Positions 35,725 through 47,300 of a DNA stretch of 64,000 nucleotides are shown piece after piece. The stretch comes from Sceloporus undulatus (taxonomy: Eukaryota; Chordata; Lepidosauria; Squamata; Phrynosomatidae): contig NC_056527.1 of assembly GCF_019175285.1 (NCBI RefSeq), positions 52,145,387 through 52,209,386 of the forward strand, read 5' to 3'. Within the stretch, counting starts at the first letter, position 1. Every line of letters starts with the position of its first letter. Under the pieces are notes generated by a model. The model had not been told where the DNA came from. It was given only the letters and a program-made list of their open reading frames with translations, and did not search any database. Both the position numbers and the translations under genes were made by a program.

Positions 35725-35900
35725 TCTGTACATTCAAGTCATTTCCAATGGAGGTTTGCCATTGCTTTCCTCTGAGGCTAAGAGCGTATCATACATACAC
35801 ACACTGCTCTGGAGCAGCAGAAAACAAGCTTGCTCCATCCTCAAAGAGCTCTCCAGAGTCATAGTCCAACACTCAAACCATGACATCGCACTGGCTCTTA
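35725..35900 (-). repeat. MIR-like tRNA-derived SINE
   Basis: 'cattcaagtcatttccaatg', 'gaggtttgccattgctttcc', then at the head side 'ctccagagtcatagtccaac' and 'catcgcactggctct'. A short ACACAC stretch replaces part of the body. Confidence 0.75.
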
Positions 35901-35998
35901 CATTTATGCTAACAGTGAGCTTTCACTAAGAGAGCTGTCTTGAATAATACTTTGAAAAGGATACATATCTTAAAAGATTAACTGATAGGATTTTAATA

Positions 35999-36198
35999 CA
36001 GTCAGCCCTCTGTATCCATGGATGTGGCATCCATGGATCCAACCATCCATAGTTTGTATATATATTGTGTGTATTAAATTCCAAAAGCAAACCTTAATTC
36101 TTCCATTTTATATAAAGGACGCCATTTTAATACACCAGTGTATATAATGGGACGAGAGGTTCTGGAACCAAAACCAAGCAGCTACCAAGGGCCCACTG
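35999..36198 (+). mobile_element. Tigger/mariner-type MITE with TA target duplication
   Basis: It begins CAGTCAGCCCTCTGTATCC and ends 'ccaagggcccactg', with TA on both sides (35997-35998, 36199-36200). 'aggttctggaaccaaaacca' fits the family at 18447-18673. Confidence 0.8.
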
Positions 36199-36337
36199 TA
36201 TTTATTGGAGAATGGATGTTAAGGCTACTTCATAGACCAAACAGAAAATAAAAATCAGCTAAATCTGGACAAATCCCACCATCAGGACAATCAGGAACAC
36301 ATAAAATAAGCATAATCTATCTTTACACCCAAACAGA

Positions 36338-36560
36338 GAGCCAGTGTGGTGTAGTAGTTTGAGTGTTAGGCTACAACTCTGGAGCCCAGGGTTCGATACC
36401 CAGCTCTGCCATGAATACCACTAGGCAAGTCACACTCTCTCAGCCTCAGGTGAAAGCAAAGGCAAACGTCTGAACAAATCTTGCCCAGAAAAACCCATGA
36501 TATGTTCGCCTTAGGGTCGCCATAAGTCGAAAATGACTTGAAGGCACACAACACACACAC
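36338..36560 (+). repeat. MIR-like tRNA-derived SINE, near full length
   Basis: 'gagccagtgtggtgtagtag', 'cccagggttcgatacccagc' (B-box-like), 'aggcaagtcacactctct', 'ttcgccttagggtcgccata', ending 'cttgaaggcacacaacacac'. Confidence 0.85.
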
Positions 36561-36937
36561 AATATTGCAGCAAATAGTACAGTACAGCCTAGTTTGGATG
36601 TCTTCTTATCTCTTCTTAAGCATTCCATCTTGTGACTAAATGCAGACTGTCTAGCTTTGATGCCAAACAGCCTTTGCTCCTTTCCTCCCATGCAACCTGA
36701 CCAAGAGTTCTGGAGAACTTGAAAACTTGCACATTTTTGTTTTCTTTGCAGCCTTTCTGTCAAGGCCTAAAAAGGCCCTCAAATAGATTTTGGATTCCCT
36801 CACCTTAAGGCCAACACTACATCTGGCCTTTGTGGGTGGTTTTCATTTGGGGTTGTTTCTGAGTTTCTTGTGCAAAATACAGGTTGGACAACCCCTTTCT
36901 CAGACTACTGATAGCATTAAATATTTGATAGCAGGAA

Positions 36938-37127
36938 AGCCAGCATGGGGTAGTGGTTTGAGCATTAGACCATGACTCTGGTGAACAGGGTTTGAGTCCA
37001 TGGAAATCAACAGGTTGATTTTGGGCAAGTCACACTCTCTCAGCCTCAGAAGATGGCAATGACAAACCCCTTCTAAGGAAACTTGCTATAAAAAAAACAT
37101 GATAGGGTCACCATGAGTCCAGAGTAA
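36938..37127 (+). repeat. MIR-like tRNA-derived SINE
   Basis: 'agccagcatggggtagtggt', 'aacagggtttgagtcca', 'gggcaagtcacactctctca'; the tail is eroded. Confidence 0.75.
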
Positions 37128-37489
37128 CCAGATGTCCCAACTGCCAAAGCTGGCAAGGCACCACAAAAATGTAGGGCATTTGAGAAAAATTATGCACATG
37201 ACCAAAGAAAAGCTCAAAACACTCATACTGTATAGATATAAATCCATGCTGCCTAGTCCTGCTCAAAATAGAAGGCATTTTTTAATTCCTCTTGGACAGA
37301 TGGCTGAAATGGAAGGTGTGTCCTGGAAAAGGAGGATGCCCCTGGCCATGGCTGTTTGGGTTGGAAAGGCCCACAACAACAGTAATAGAGGTTCTCAAAG
37401 GAGCTTGGCCTCCTGTGAAAGCTCAAGTCCTCAAGTTTAAGGGAATAATATACTCTGGAAAGGGTGGGGGGATGGCTTTGCGGGGTCCG

Positions 37490-38530
37490 AAATCCTGTCC
37501 TCCATTTCAGCCTTTGTCCTTAAGGAATTCCAAAAGGTCCTCCATTTGGAGCCTGACAAAGAAGCATAGATTTTATATTTCTGTGTTTTTAGCTATTCTT
37601 GGGTCATGTCCCACATTCTTCTGGTATGTCCTCCCTTTGGAGCCTGACCAAGAAGCATGTGTTTCTATTTCTGTGAGTGTTTGAAACTTTTCTTTGCTCA
37701 TGTCCTCCCTTTTTCTGGTACATACATCCTCCCTTTGGAGCCTAAGAAGCATGCCTTTCACTTTTTATGAGTGTTTTCAGCTTTTCTTTAGTCATGTCCT
37801 CCCTTTTTCCTCAATGTCCTCCCTTCTGAGCCTGGACAAGAAGCATGCATGCCATTCTCTTTCTGTGAGTGTTTTTGGCTATTCTTTGGTCATGCCACAC
37901 ATTTTCTGTCACGTCCTCCAATTTGAGCCTAAGCATCCCTTTCTCTGTCTGGGAGTGTTTCAAACTTGTCTTTAGTCATGTCCTCCCTTTGGAGCCTGAC
38001 CCAAGAAGCATGCCTTTCTCCTTCTGTGAGTGGAGCTTTTCTTTGGTTGTGTCCTCCCTTTTTTCTTGCATGTCTTCCCTTTTGGGCCTGGGAAGCATGC
38101 CTTTCTCTTTCTCTGGGTGTTTTGAACTTTTCTTTAGTTGTGTCCTCCCTTTTTTCTGTCATGTCCTCCCTTTGGAGCCTGAAGCATGCCTTTCTCTTTC
38201 TCTGAGTGTTTTGGCTAAGTCTTTGGTCATCATGTCCCACATTTTTCTGCCATGTTCTCCAATGTGGGCCTGACTGAGTATGCCTTTCTCTTTCTGTTGA
38301 GTATTTGGAACCTTTCTTCAGTCACATCCTCCCTTCTTCCTCAATGTCCTCCCTTCTGAGCCTGGCTATGATGCATGCCTTTCTCTTTTTACACAGCCTA
38401 GTCTTTGGTCATCATGTCCCCTATTTTTCTGACATGTCCTCCAGTGTGGGCCTGACTAAGCATGTTTTTCTCTTTCTGGGAGTGTTTTGAACTTTTCTTG
38501 AGTCCTGGCCCAAGGAGCATGCCTTCCTCC
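37490..38530 (+). repeat. ~91-bp minisatellite array upstream of CMTM7
   Basis: About 12 degenerate units. The 'gcctg' landmark falls near 37551, 37642, 37740, 37830, 37927, 37994, 38086, 38177, 38268, 38360, 38450 and 38507, spaced mostly 90-98 bases, with two short units. Each unit reads roughly 'tcctccctttggagcctgac', 'aagaagcatgcctttctctt', 'tctgtgagtgtttt', 'gcttttctttggtcatg'. The strand is strongly pyrimidine-biased. The array ends at the CMTM7 CpG island. Confidence 0.85.
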
Positions 38531-38539
38531 TCCTGGGGG

Positions 38540-38960
38540 AATGTCTGGGGCTTTGCTTGGGCCAGGGCCTGCCCCTGTGGCCTTTGCCTGCTCCTCCTTG
38601 GGGCTGAGGAGGAGGAGGAGGACCACATTTGGGGGCCCCTCCAGCTGTGCCTGGGAGGCCCCGGAGCAAGGGCTTGCCCTGCCCAGTCCCGCCTCTGGAG
38701 CCACAAGGCAGCAGAAGAAGGAGAAGCAGCAGGAGAAGGAAGGGGGGAGCAGGGCAGAGGGCCAGCGCAAGGCAGGCATGGCTCCTGGGACGGTGCGGAC
38801 GGAGGCCAGCAGTGGAGGCCCCCCCGGGCCCTTCCTCCTCCTCCTCTCCCCCGCTGCCCTCCTCCTCTTCCTCGGGGCCGGACTCAGGGCTGCTGGACCG
38901 AGGCTACGCGGGCTCCCGCTCAGCCCTGCTCAAGGGGGGCCCAGATGGTAAGGGAACTCC
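38540..38960 (+). promoter_or_regulatory. CMTM7: CpG-island-type promoter and first exon of CMTM7
   Basis: An abrupt GC-rich stretch directly after the minisatellite, rich in CCTCCTCC and GGAGGAGG runs, covers the presumed 5' UTR and coding exon 1. No TATA box seen. Confidence 0.6.
38778..38947 (+). CDS. CMTM7: CMTM7 coding exon 1 (frame disturbed as printed)
   Basis: ATG at 38778 (G at -3, G at +4) opens [18 protein letters not shown], comparable to human MSHGAGLVRTTCSSG. The middle, in another frame, reads [20 protein letters not shown], aligning with human GLLDLSYPRTHAALL. The end, in the third frame, reads GAQM just before the GTAAGG donor (human VAQM). The frame changes coincide with a C7 run (38819-38825) and a G6 run (38934-38939). 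The printed length of 170 less 2 gives 168, which joins exon 2 in phase 0. Both excess bases look like sequence errors; a real allele cannot be excluded. Confidence 0.85.
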
Positions 38961-41310
38961 TCCAGCCCACTCCCCAAATGGAGGACCTGCAAGGATGGCC
39001 ACAGCTACCCACACAAGTCTCGAGGCATTCTCAAAATGGGGGACCTTTTGGAATCCTGCCTGGACAGAATGTAGGACAGAGTTGGGGCTGCAGGAGCTGG
39101 CCAGATAAAAGCCAAACACTTTCCCCCCTAGAAACAGAAATGCCTGCTCCCGAGTTCCCTCTTTAGGAGGATCCTCCTGGGGGGAAGGTTGGAATGGAGG
39201 ACACGTCCTGGAAAAGGAGAACTCCCGGGCAAGAGGGGGGACAGGGGCACTGGACTGGCTTCAGGACCTGACCAAAGAAAAGCCAAAAGCACACATAGAA
39301 ACAGAAATGCATCTGAGAGTAGGCTCAAGTTTCCGACAAGTTTCATGCTGCCAACTTCTTTTAAAGATTAGTTTGTAGATCTCTTGTAGCACCTTTGAGA
39401 CTCACTGGAAGAAAGAATTGGCAGCATAAGCTTTCCTAGACTTCATCTACTTTTCTCAGATGCATTAGATGCAATAATATATGTATGAGCATCCTTGTAG
39501 CACCTTTGAGACTCCGCTGAAATGGCAGCATGAACTTTCTTAGACTTCAGTCTACTTTCCGGATGCATTTAGATGCAATACTAATAATATCTAGAGAGAT
39601 CTTGGTAGCACCTTTAGATTCACTGAAGTCCAGGAAAGCTGCATGCTGCCAAGTTTTCTCTTTCTTTCAATCAGCCTCAGAGGTGCTACTATATCTCTCC
39701 CTGCATGCTTCTTGGTGATGCTCAAAATGGAGGACCTTTTGGAGTTTCTGCTGGAGGGAAAGCTGGAATGGAGGGCATGTCCTGGAAAAGGAGATCCTCT
39801 GGGCAGGAGGACCCTGGGAATGCTGAACTGGCTTCAGGACCTGACCAAAGCAAAGCCAAAAACATTCATAGAAAAATCAAAGCGACAAATGTGGAGGGCC
39901 AACTGTATTCCTGTCTTTTCTAATGATTCATGCCTTCTCATGATATGGCCAAAGTACGACAGCCTCCATTTGGTCAGCTTGGCTCCCAGGGACAGTTCAG
40001 GCTTGATCTGTTCAATGACCCATATGAAAATGTTATTTAAATAAGTTCAATACCAACCTAACTCAACACATGTGTAGATTTTACACATACTGCCTCACAC
40101 AGCCACACTCAGAACATGCATCAATGCTCACAGATACTGTTTCACACTCAGTAATGCTCTTTCATTCATTCTTTTACACACTTACTCATTTACTCTCTTA
40201 CACACAAAGTCCTGTAGAAACATTCATTCTTTTGTCTTGTGTAGACGTGAGTATATACAAGTTTGTAAAAAAAGAGAAGAGTGTGACAGAGGAAGAGGAG
40301 GGATCATCCTCCATGTCTTGCACCCTCTTTGAGCAACTCTAGCACACACACCCCAGGGGTCCCAACCCAGTTTGCGAACCACTGGCATAGTGGCTTATCC
40401 TTTATCTCCCTCTCTTTTCCATTTTCCCCCTCCCTTTTCCATCCCAGCCATATGCAATAGACAAGACAGGAAGCGGCCTTTAAAAATCTCAGTTTAAAAA
40501 GAGAGTGCCTACCTTTCACACAAGCCTTCGGCTGGCACAAACCAGTGCTATAATGGGAAACTTTGGAGTCCAGGAGTTTATGATTGTGTGTCAGTATATT
40601 CAACAAAACTTGGATCCTTGAGAATTTGCCCAACCTGGAAGTGCCCCCTCCTGTCTGCCCACAATTGTCCATCTCTGGTATATGCACGCACATGGTTAAG
40701 GGTGCCATTCTACACCATAATTTCATCTATAATAATAAATAAATGATAGCCAATTTGTTAGGATCACCATGACTGCATTCCTAATCTTAATCACATTGCA
40801 ATAAATTCTACTGAGCTCTGGTGCTTTCATCTTACCTTACCACACACGGTTACCAGCAAAACACAATGAGGTCTCCATAGGAAAATCTCAGCCATTTTGA
40901 ACAATGAAGCCAAGACAACTGCTAAAAACTCCATCAGAAAGGGGGAAATACCCATTTCCTGTTTGGCTATTTCCCCCCTGTTATCTGGCTTTTCTCTGTG
41001 CTAATCTGTCAGATGCAACAGTTAAACTTGAAAACATTTAAAACTTTAATGCTTCATCCTTCAAGTATCCAGGAGCTGTGGCAGACAGCATAATCCTTCC
41101 TGCTTTGAACAAGTCCTGAAATTTTATTCCCACTGCACCCTTTTCCACAGTCCCAGTGGTCTAAGTGGCAACCAATGTCTCATATAGGAGAAAAGCTTCC
41201 CGGGCTTTCACTCACTTATTTGATGTGGCTTCATAGTGTTGTTTTCCTAACTAGAATCTTTCTGTTCATATTTCTCAATGAGACAGACAGACAGACAGAT
41301 GCATGTGTCC

Positions 41311-41347
<37 letters not shown>

Positions 41348-44300
41348 AAGAGATAACTAGGGATTTAATCCTATTTTATTCTCCTACTTTGCAAAGGCAT
41401 ATTGTAGCACCTTTGAAACCACCTGGGAGAAAGAAAGCATAAACTTTCCTAGACTTCAGTCTACTTCCTCAAATGCATCTCAGGAAGTAGGCTGAAGTCT
41501 ATGAAAGCTTATGCTACAAACCTCCTTCTTTCTGTCAGCTTCAAAGGTGCTACAATATTCCTTTGCTACAATACACCTTTCCATACACTACACTAACACT
41601 CCCAAGTCTTTGAAGAGATTCCTGTCCATGCTAGGCTGGGTGGGTAATAACTCTCAGTTTATTAATTAACTGTGAGTAGGATTTTGATTCCAGGTCTAAA
41701 TCTAACACTCAGATCACCATAACACATTAGCTCATAGTTAATTCTTTAACTAAAAAATTAATAAACAATTTTGTGGTTCTCAGAGTGGGTTGCAGGCCAA
41801 TAATGCAAAAATACAGCTAAAATGAAAAGAGTGGGCAGCACCTGTTAGTGACATATGCACTCAAAAGTGTCTTTTTAGGCAGGGCTGTTGTTATTGTGTT
41901 CCTGCAAGTCATTTCTGACTTATGGCAACCCTAAGGCAAACCTATCATGGGGTTTTCTTGGAAAGATTTTTTCTGAGGAGGTTTGCCATTGCCTTCCCCT
42001 GAGAACATGTGATGTGACCAAGGTCATCCAATGAGTTTAATGACTGCATGGGGAATTGAACGCTGGTGTCCAGTGTAATAGTCCAACACTCAAACCACCA
42101 TGCCACCATTGGATATGGCACAGAGATGGTATTTTCTAACCTTTTTCACCCTATACAACCCCCTCCCTTCACAGCTATCAAGCCACAGGAGGGGATGTTG
42201 CTGCTGTGGGTAGGGGAAAGAGGGGGAGCCAATTCTAATGATGAAGTGCCGCAGGTCTTGGCTCTGAAGGGAAATAAAAGTAGGATGTACTCCATCTCTG
42301 ACTGTGCACCCTTGTTTCTTCTCTGCCTCCAAGCCAAGCTGTTGCTTTCTGCCCCTTTTTTCTCCTACCCTCTAGTAAGCAGCAGCAGTTGCCCTTCTGG
42401 GGCTAAAATCAGGTGAGGATATAGGACTCTGCAGGCTCTGCCAGCATGGTGTAGGATTTCAGGCAGTATCAACAAAATAATAATCAAATGTAATAGAGAA
42501 AGACTTAAAAGATAATCCTGAAAATAATTATTTTAGTCTTTAGGCAAAGCATGTCTCTTTTTATTTACATGGCCAAAGATGTGTATGTGTATAATTTACA
42601 TGTACAGTAATTGGCACAAACCACAGAGGGCTAAGATTCTCAGGTCAAAAACCCTGCAAAAATAATCTGGTCTGAGCCTGCTTTAACTACCCTGGTCCAA
42701 TGCTAGGAGATTCTGGGAACTGTAGTTTTGTGAGACATTTAGCCTTATCTGTTAGAGAACTCTGGTGAGACAATAAATTACAGTTTCTAGGATTCCCTAG
42801 CACTGAGCCAGGGTAGTTAAGGCAGTCTCAAACTGGATTATTTCTACAGTGTGTTTTGGACCAGCGTCCCTTAACTGCATGATTGTCAAGTAACTCATAG
42901 GCATATAGGTCTATTACACCTGACTGTCTGTACTGGCTTCTCCATACATTTCCCAATGTGGAAATGCTTTCCATGTAGGAAATCAGTGATATGTAAAGTC
43001 ACTATGATTATTTCCTGGGGATACCTTTCCTGTTATTTCTAGCAAAGCAGTTCATAAGGAGAGGTGACAAATATTATTATATAAGGTTCTGGCAAATAAT
43101 TAAGTTGTTCCCATGAATGTAGAAAATAATGTAAAACATCTTTTTCACAGTGCCTCTAATAGCAATTAGATTTTTAAGATCTTTGCCTGATGAAGAAGCT
43201 AGTGGAGCTTCAAAAGTTTGCAACATATATTTTGTCAATTTTGGTTGCTCCAATATTACTGTTTTGTGGATTTTGGAAGTTATTATACTTTGCTGCATGG
43301 CCTACATGGCTACCCCTGGATATGTTTTCTATTAACAAATGCACATGTGCCCAGTTTCAATGCCAGCTGCTAGTGGCACTATTCTCTTGTTGTGTCTTCT
43401 TACTCTGGGCAGAAAGCAAGAGCAGGAAACAACTTCTATGGTTTTGTTGTTGTTTTTTGTCTTTCTCTGAACCATTCTTGGATTCAAAGAGCCAACAGTA
43501 GAAAGTCACAAATTCTAGTAGTGTTGTTAAGTGAGCTCTTGTGCAACAACCAGCAGAAGTTGTCTTACAGTGTCTGCAGCACAACATATCAGGGTGCAAT
43601 TTGTATGTGAAGTGATGAATGAGGAAAGTTAATGTTATGGCTTATAAAATCTAATGTGGCACCTTAGTTGTAGCTATGCTGCCTGGGGGTGATGGCGTTG
43701 TAGTACAATGCATCTGGAAGTTATTCGATGGGGAATATTGCTCTACTACAGGAATAGACATAATACAGGTGGCATGAAACATAGCCCCCATATATATATT
43801 GCCTCTGAAGCCCCTTTCCAGTCCCCTAATGTCGCCGGCTCAAAAAGTGGTGTGATTTTCTCACAATTTTTGTGCCAAAATCAGATGGAAAATCTGCTAA
43901 ATATATAAAAACATGTGAAAGTACCTCCAGCCCAATGGCATATCAGAACTCTATGCTATGCCCCTATTTTCCTCTGCAGCCCCCATCAAAATGCTGACAT
44001 TTGCTATCACCATTTTGAGAGGGGCTGCAGAAGAAAATATAGAGGGGAATTGGCTCTTGGTCCCTACTCATTTGCCAACCCCTGCATTAAAAAATCTTGA
44101 AAGAGGAGCATTTGCAGTAGCACATAAACTTGAATGGCTCCTTAGAAAGTCTTGACAGAAACTGTGCAATTTTTTATCAAAAGATAGTAATGTAAACAAG
44201 TACATATATGGATGTGGCATCACTTTCCTCTTGCAGTGGTTTTCTAGAAACACCTCCTTCGATGAATAGAACTGGCTTCCTACTAAAGAGCACCTATGAA

Positions 44301-47300
44301 GCCCCCATCTGTCTTCTATGTGGCTAGGCTGTATTTTGTTTTTTTAATGGAGGTTTACTTTAGCAACATTTGAAACCTTCTGCATTTAAAATCTCTCAAG
44401 TGCTTGCATTAGGAAGGACATAAAGGACAACCCTTTTCCAAAGCAGAAATCTGTTCTTGATTTTCCTGTTAAAACCTTTATACAAGAAACATATTGAGAA
44501 GGAGTTTTTCAAAAGACAGACTGTATAAATATTAGGAGAGTTGCAGTGATTTGCATGGCATTCTTGAAATCACTGGTGATGTTCTAGAATACTCCCCAGA
44601 GTCATCTGTCTAAAAACAGGAACTCCCAACAGTGTGCTTCCTGTGCAGAAGCAAACTGGAAGTTGAAGTGTTTTACTGTCAGCTAGTTCTGCTAAACGTG
44701 CAACAGTCAAAAGTTCAAAGTAAGATACTGTTGGAAATAGTGACCCTTATATTTAGAGGTTTAAAAATGGCATTGTGCTCAAGTGCTAACTATCATGTTG
44801 CAGTCTATTTTGTTGCAATTCTTGTCTTTCATATTCATATATGTGTATATTGCTGATGGCTGCATTCCAGATGTTGCTGGGGGAAATAATTTTGAGGCTC
44901 ACTTTTTTCTTTTTAGGATTTAAATTGCCTCCACTTCTCTGAAATAAAACTTTTTTGTCCAGAATTTTTTTTTAAATTACATCTATGATGTGCTTTGGAA
45001 ATGTGCAAGCTTTCATAGTTTTTTTAGTAGAAAGATCAGCTTTACTGTTGGTTGTTTTCTTTTCTCTCTCTCTCATGATTAACTTTTTGGGCTACAGCTC
45101 CCAAAGTCCCACACTTACCTGTCCCTAGCTGAAGGTTTACAAGATGTAACCTTGTCTTCCTTATTTTGTCAAGCCATACAAGCAGCTTGAAGTAAAACAG
45201 AGCAAGCTGTAGTGATACTAGACAGTGTACTATCATGTTGTGTATTATTGTCATTATTTATCATGAGGAGGAAGGGGGGCAGCAAAAGCCACGATGTAAA
45301 GCAGCAAGATGGAAGCTTTGGCCTATGGGCCTAATTTGCCCCACCAAGTGTTCTCCTGAGGTCCCTTTCTCAAATTCACACATAATCTGGAGATATTTGT
45401 TCATGTGCTTCTGGCCTTTATTAGATCAGGTGCAATAACTGGACTTTAATTCTATCTTTGTCTCATACTGAAGTTTTCATTTTTTGGAGTCAATTTTTTT
45501 TAAAGTATTTTGCTGCAATCTTATTGGAGCATTGCATCTTAACAAGTGGATTTAGGACTGCAGGGATTAGACTTGGACAGTTGCACAACATCCATATTCA
45601 GTAGAGGGCCACTGTTACATTACTACAGTATGTAGCAGAGCTGGCAAAGTTCCTAGGATGCACATTGATGCCCAGTGCACAACAGGACTGACTACATGGG
45701 TCCCAGTGCACATCACATCTGTCCTGAAGCACATTACATCAGTTATAATATGTATTGAGCACCAATGCATATCAGGCACTCTTGCCAAGGTCCCATTACA
45801 CATCTTCACAATTCAGCAACCAGATTTTTAGCACCTCTGCTAGGTATAAGCAAAGTTACATTATGAAAAAGGTCATAAAGGATTCTGGCATTTAAAAAAG
45901 TTATTCAAATGCTCCTAGAATACAGGTAAATGACAGTCACTCTAAGCATACTAGTTACAATGCAAAGGTAAAAATACACCAGACTCCCATTGTACTTTTA
46001 TATCTAGTGTTCATAATCATTGCTAATGACACACATTAAACATGTGCAATGTAGTAGAACAGTCAACTGCTCAGTTTTATTGGAATCTTAATAGTAACAA
46101 AGTATGTTCCTCAAACAAACCAGTAAGGTAAGGAAATAGTAAAAGTCAGGATGTTTCTGATCTCTGGTAAACATGTTTGGTCATTTCACCTTTCTCTATC
46201 CAATTTTGCTGTACATGTTGGTCGCATCCAGCTGCAAGAACAAGCTATGATTTTTCTTTATGGCAGTGATGTTAGGTGAATCTTGGCTCATTCACTTCCT
46301 CCTCACCTTTCTCATCTTCTTTTTATAGCCATATGGAGGAAGTGAGAAACTTCTGCAACCTTTTTTGATTAATGGTTTAAGTCATGGATAGAAATTATAT
46401 GGCTTTCCAGATGTTACTAGACTTCCAGATACCTTAGTTAGAACAGCCAAAGGTGTTATATGTTGGGAGCTGCAGTTCAACAACATCTGGAGGGCTTCAT
46501 GAATCCTTCTACCCTGTTTAAGGTTACAGCTGAACCCTAAATGACAGTTAATATTAACTATAATTTATTAGAACAAGCTAGTTTCAAGGTTCGAATTTTA
46601 TTTATTTCTGTAGACTCTAGTTAAAGCAGACTGTTGTTGTCCAGATTCAGATCGACTAACAAAATATAATTCATACGAAATAAATTTTAAAATGATTCTG
46701 CAGTCTAGCATGCCACAAGGAGAAGGGGGCTTACATAGGCTCATTTTCAGAATGAGGAACCATAGTTTATGTTTCATCTGAATGCAATCATTGGCTTTGA
46801 AATGGAACTGTATATGCCTTCAAGTTGCCTGGGGACTTGTGTCAGCCCCTTGAATTTGATAGTGTTTTACCAGGGAAGGAATACTCACAGCTGGTTTTGT
46901 CAGTTTGTTCCTCTGAAATATAACCTACAGCACCTGGTATTTGGGTTTTCTAACCAAGGCTGACCCTTCTTAGCTTTCAAGATCAGACAGGATCTGGTGC
47001 CTTTAGGGTATACTTGATAAATAATGTCATGATTCAGGCAGCATTTCACTATCCCAAATGTCTGTTGCCTCTGTCACATTAAGAACTTAACATATAAATT
47101 GCCCCACAATAATAATAATAATGACTAGTGTTCTTCAAAAATTAGATGTCTGCTTTGTGGTGTTTTTAAGTGTCTTTCTATACCATAAATCCATTATCTC
47201 AGTACTGTAATCCAAATAATGATTTATGTTGCTGTATTTAAAGTAGTGCTATGCATGGCAAATGGTGTAGAGTAGTGGTTCTCAAATGGTGGGACAGAAC

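Noticed and set aside
37869-38273. A 134-codon open frame, hydrophobic and Ser/Leu/Phe-rich, in the minisatellite
   Set aside because: The 91-bp unit is not a multiple of three and the frame is kept only by unit-length variation; the repetitive hydrophobicity comes from pyrimidine bias.
38462-39166. A 234-codon open frame over the CMTM7 CpG island
   Set aside because: It is in a different frame from the homologous CMTM7 residues, runs through the splice donor into intron repeats, and has no family similarity; high GC removes stop codons.
46930-47012. Possible functional 5S rRNA gene
   Set aside because: It is diverged, missing an internal block, and fused to a SINE body; a 5S-derived SINE explains it.
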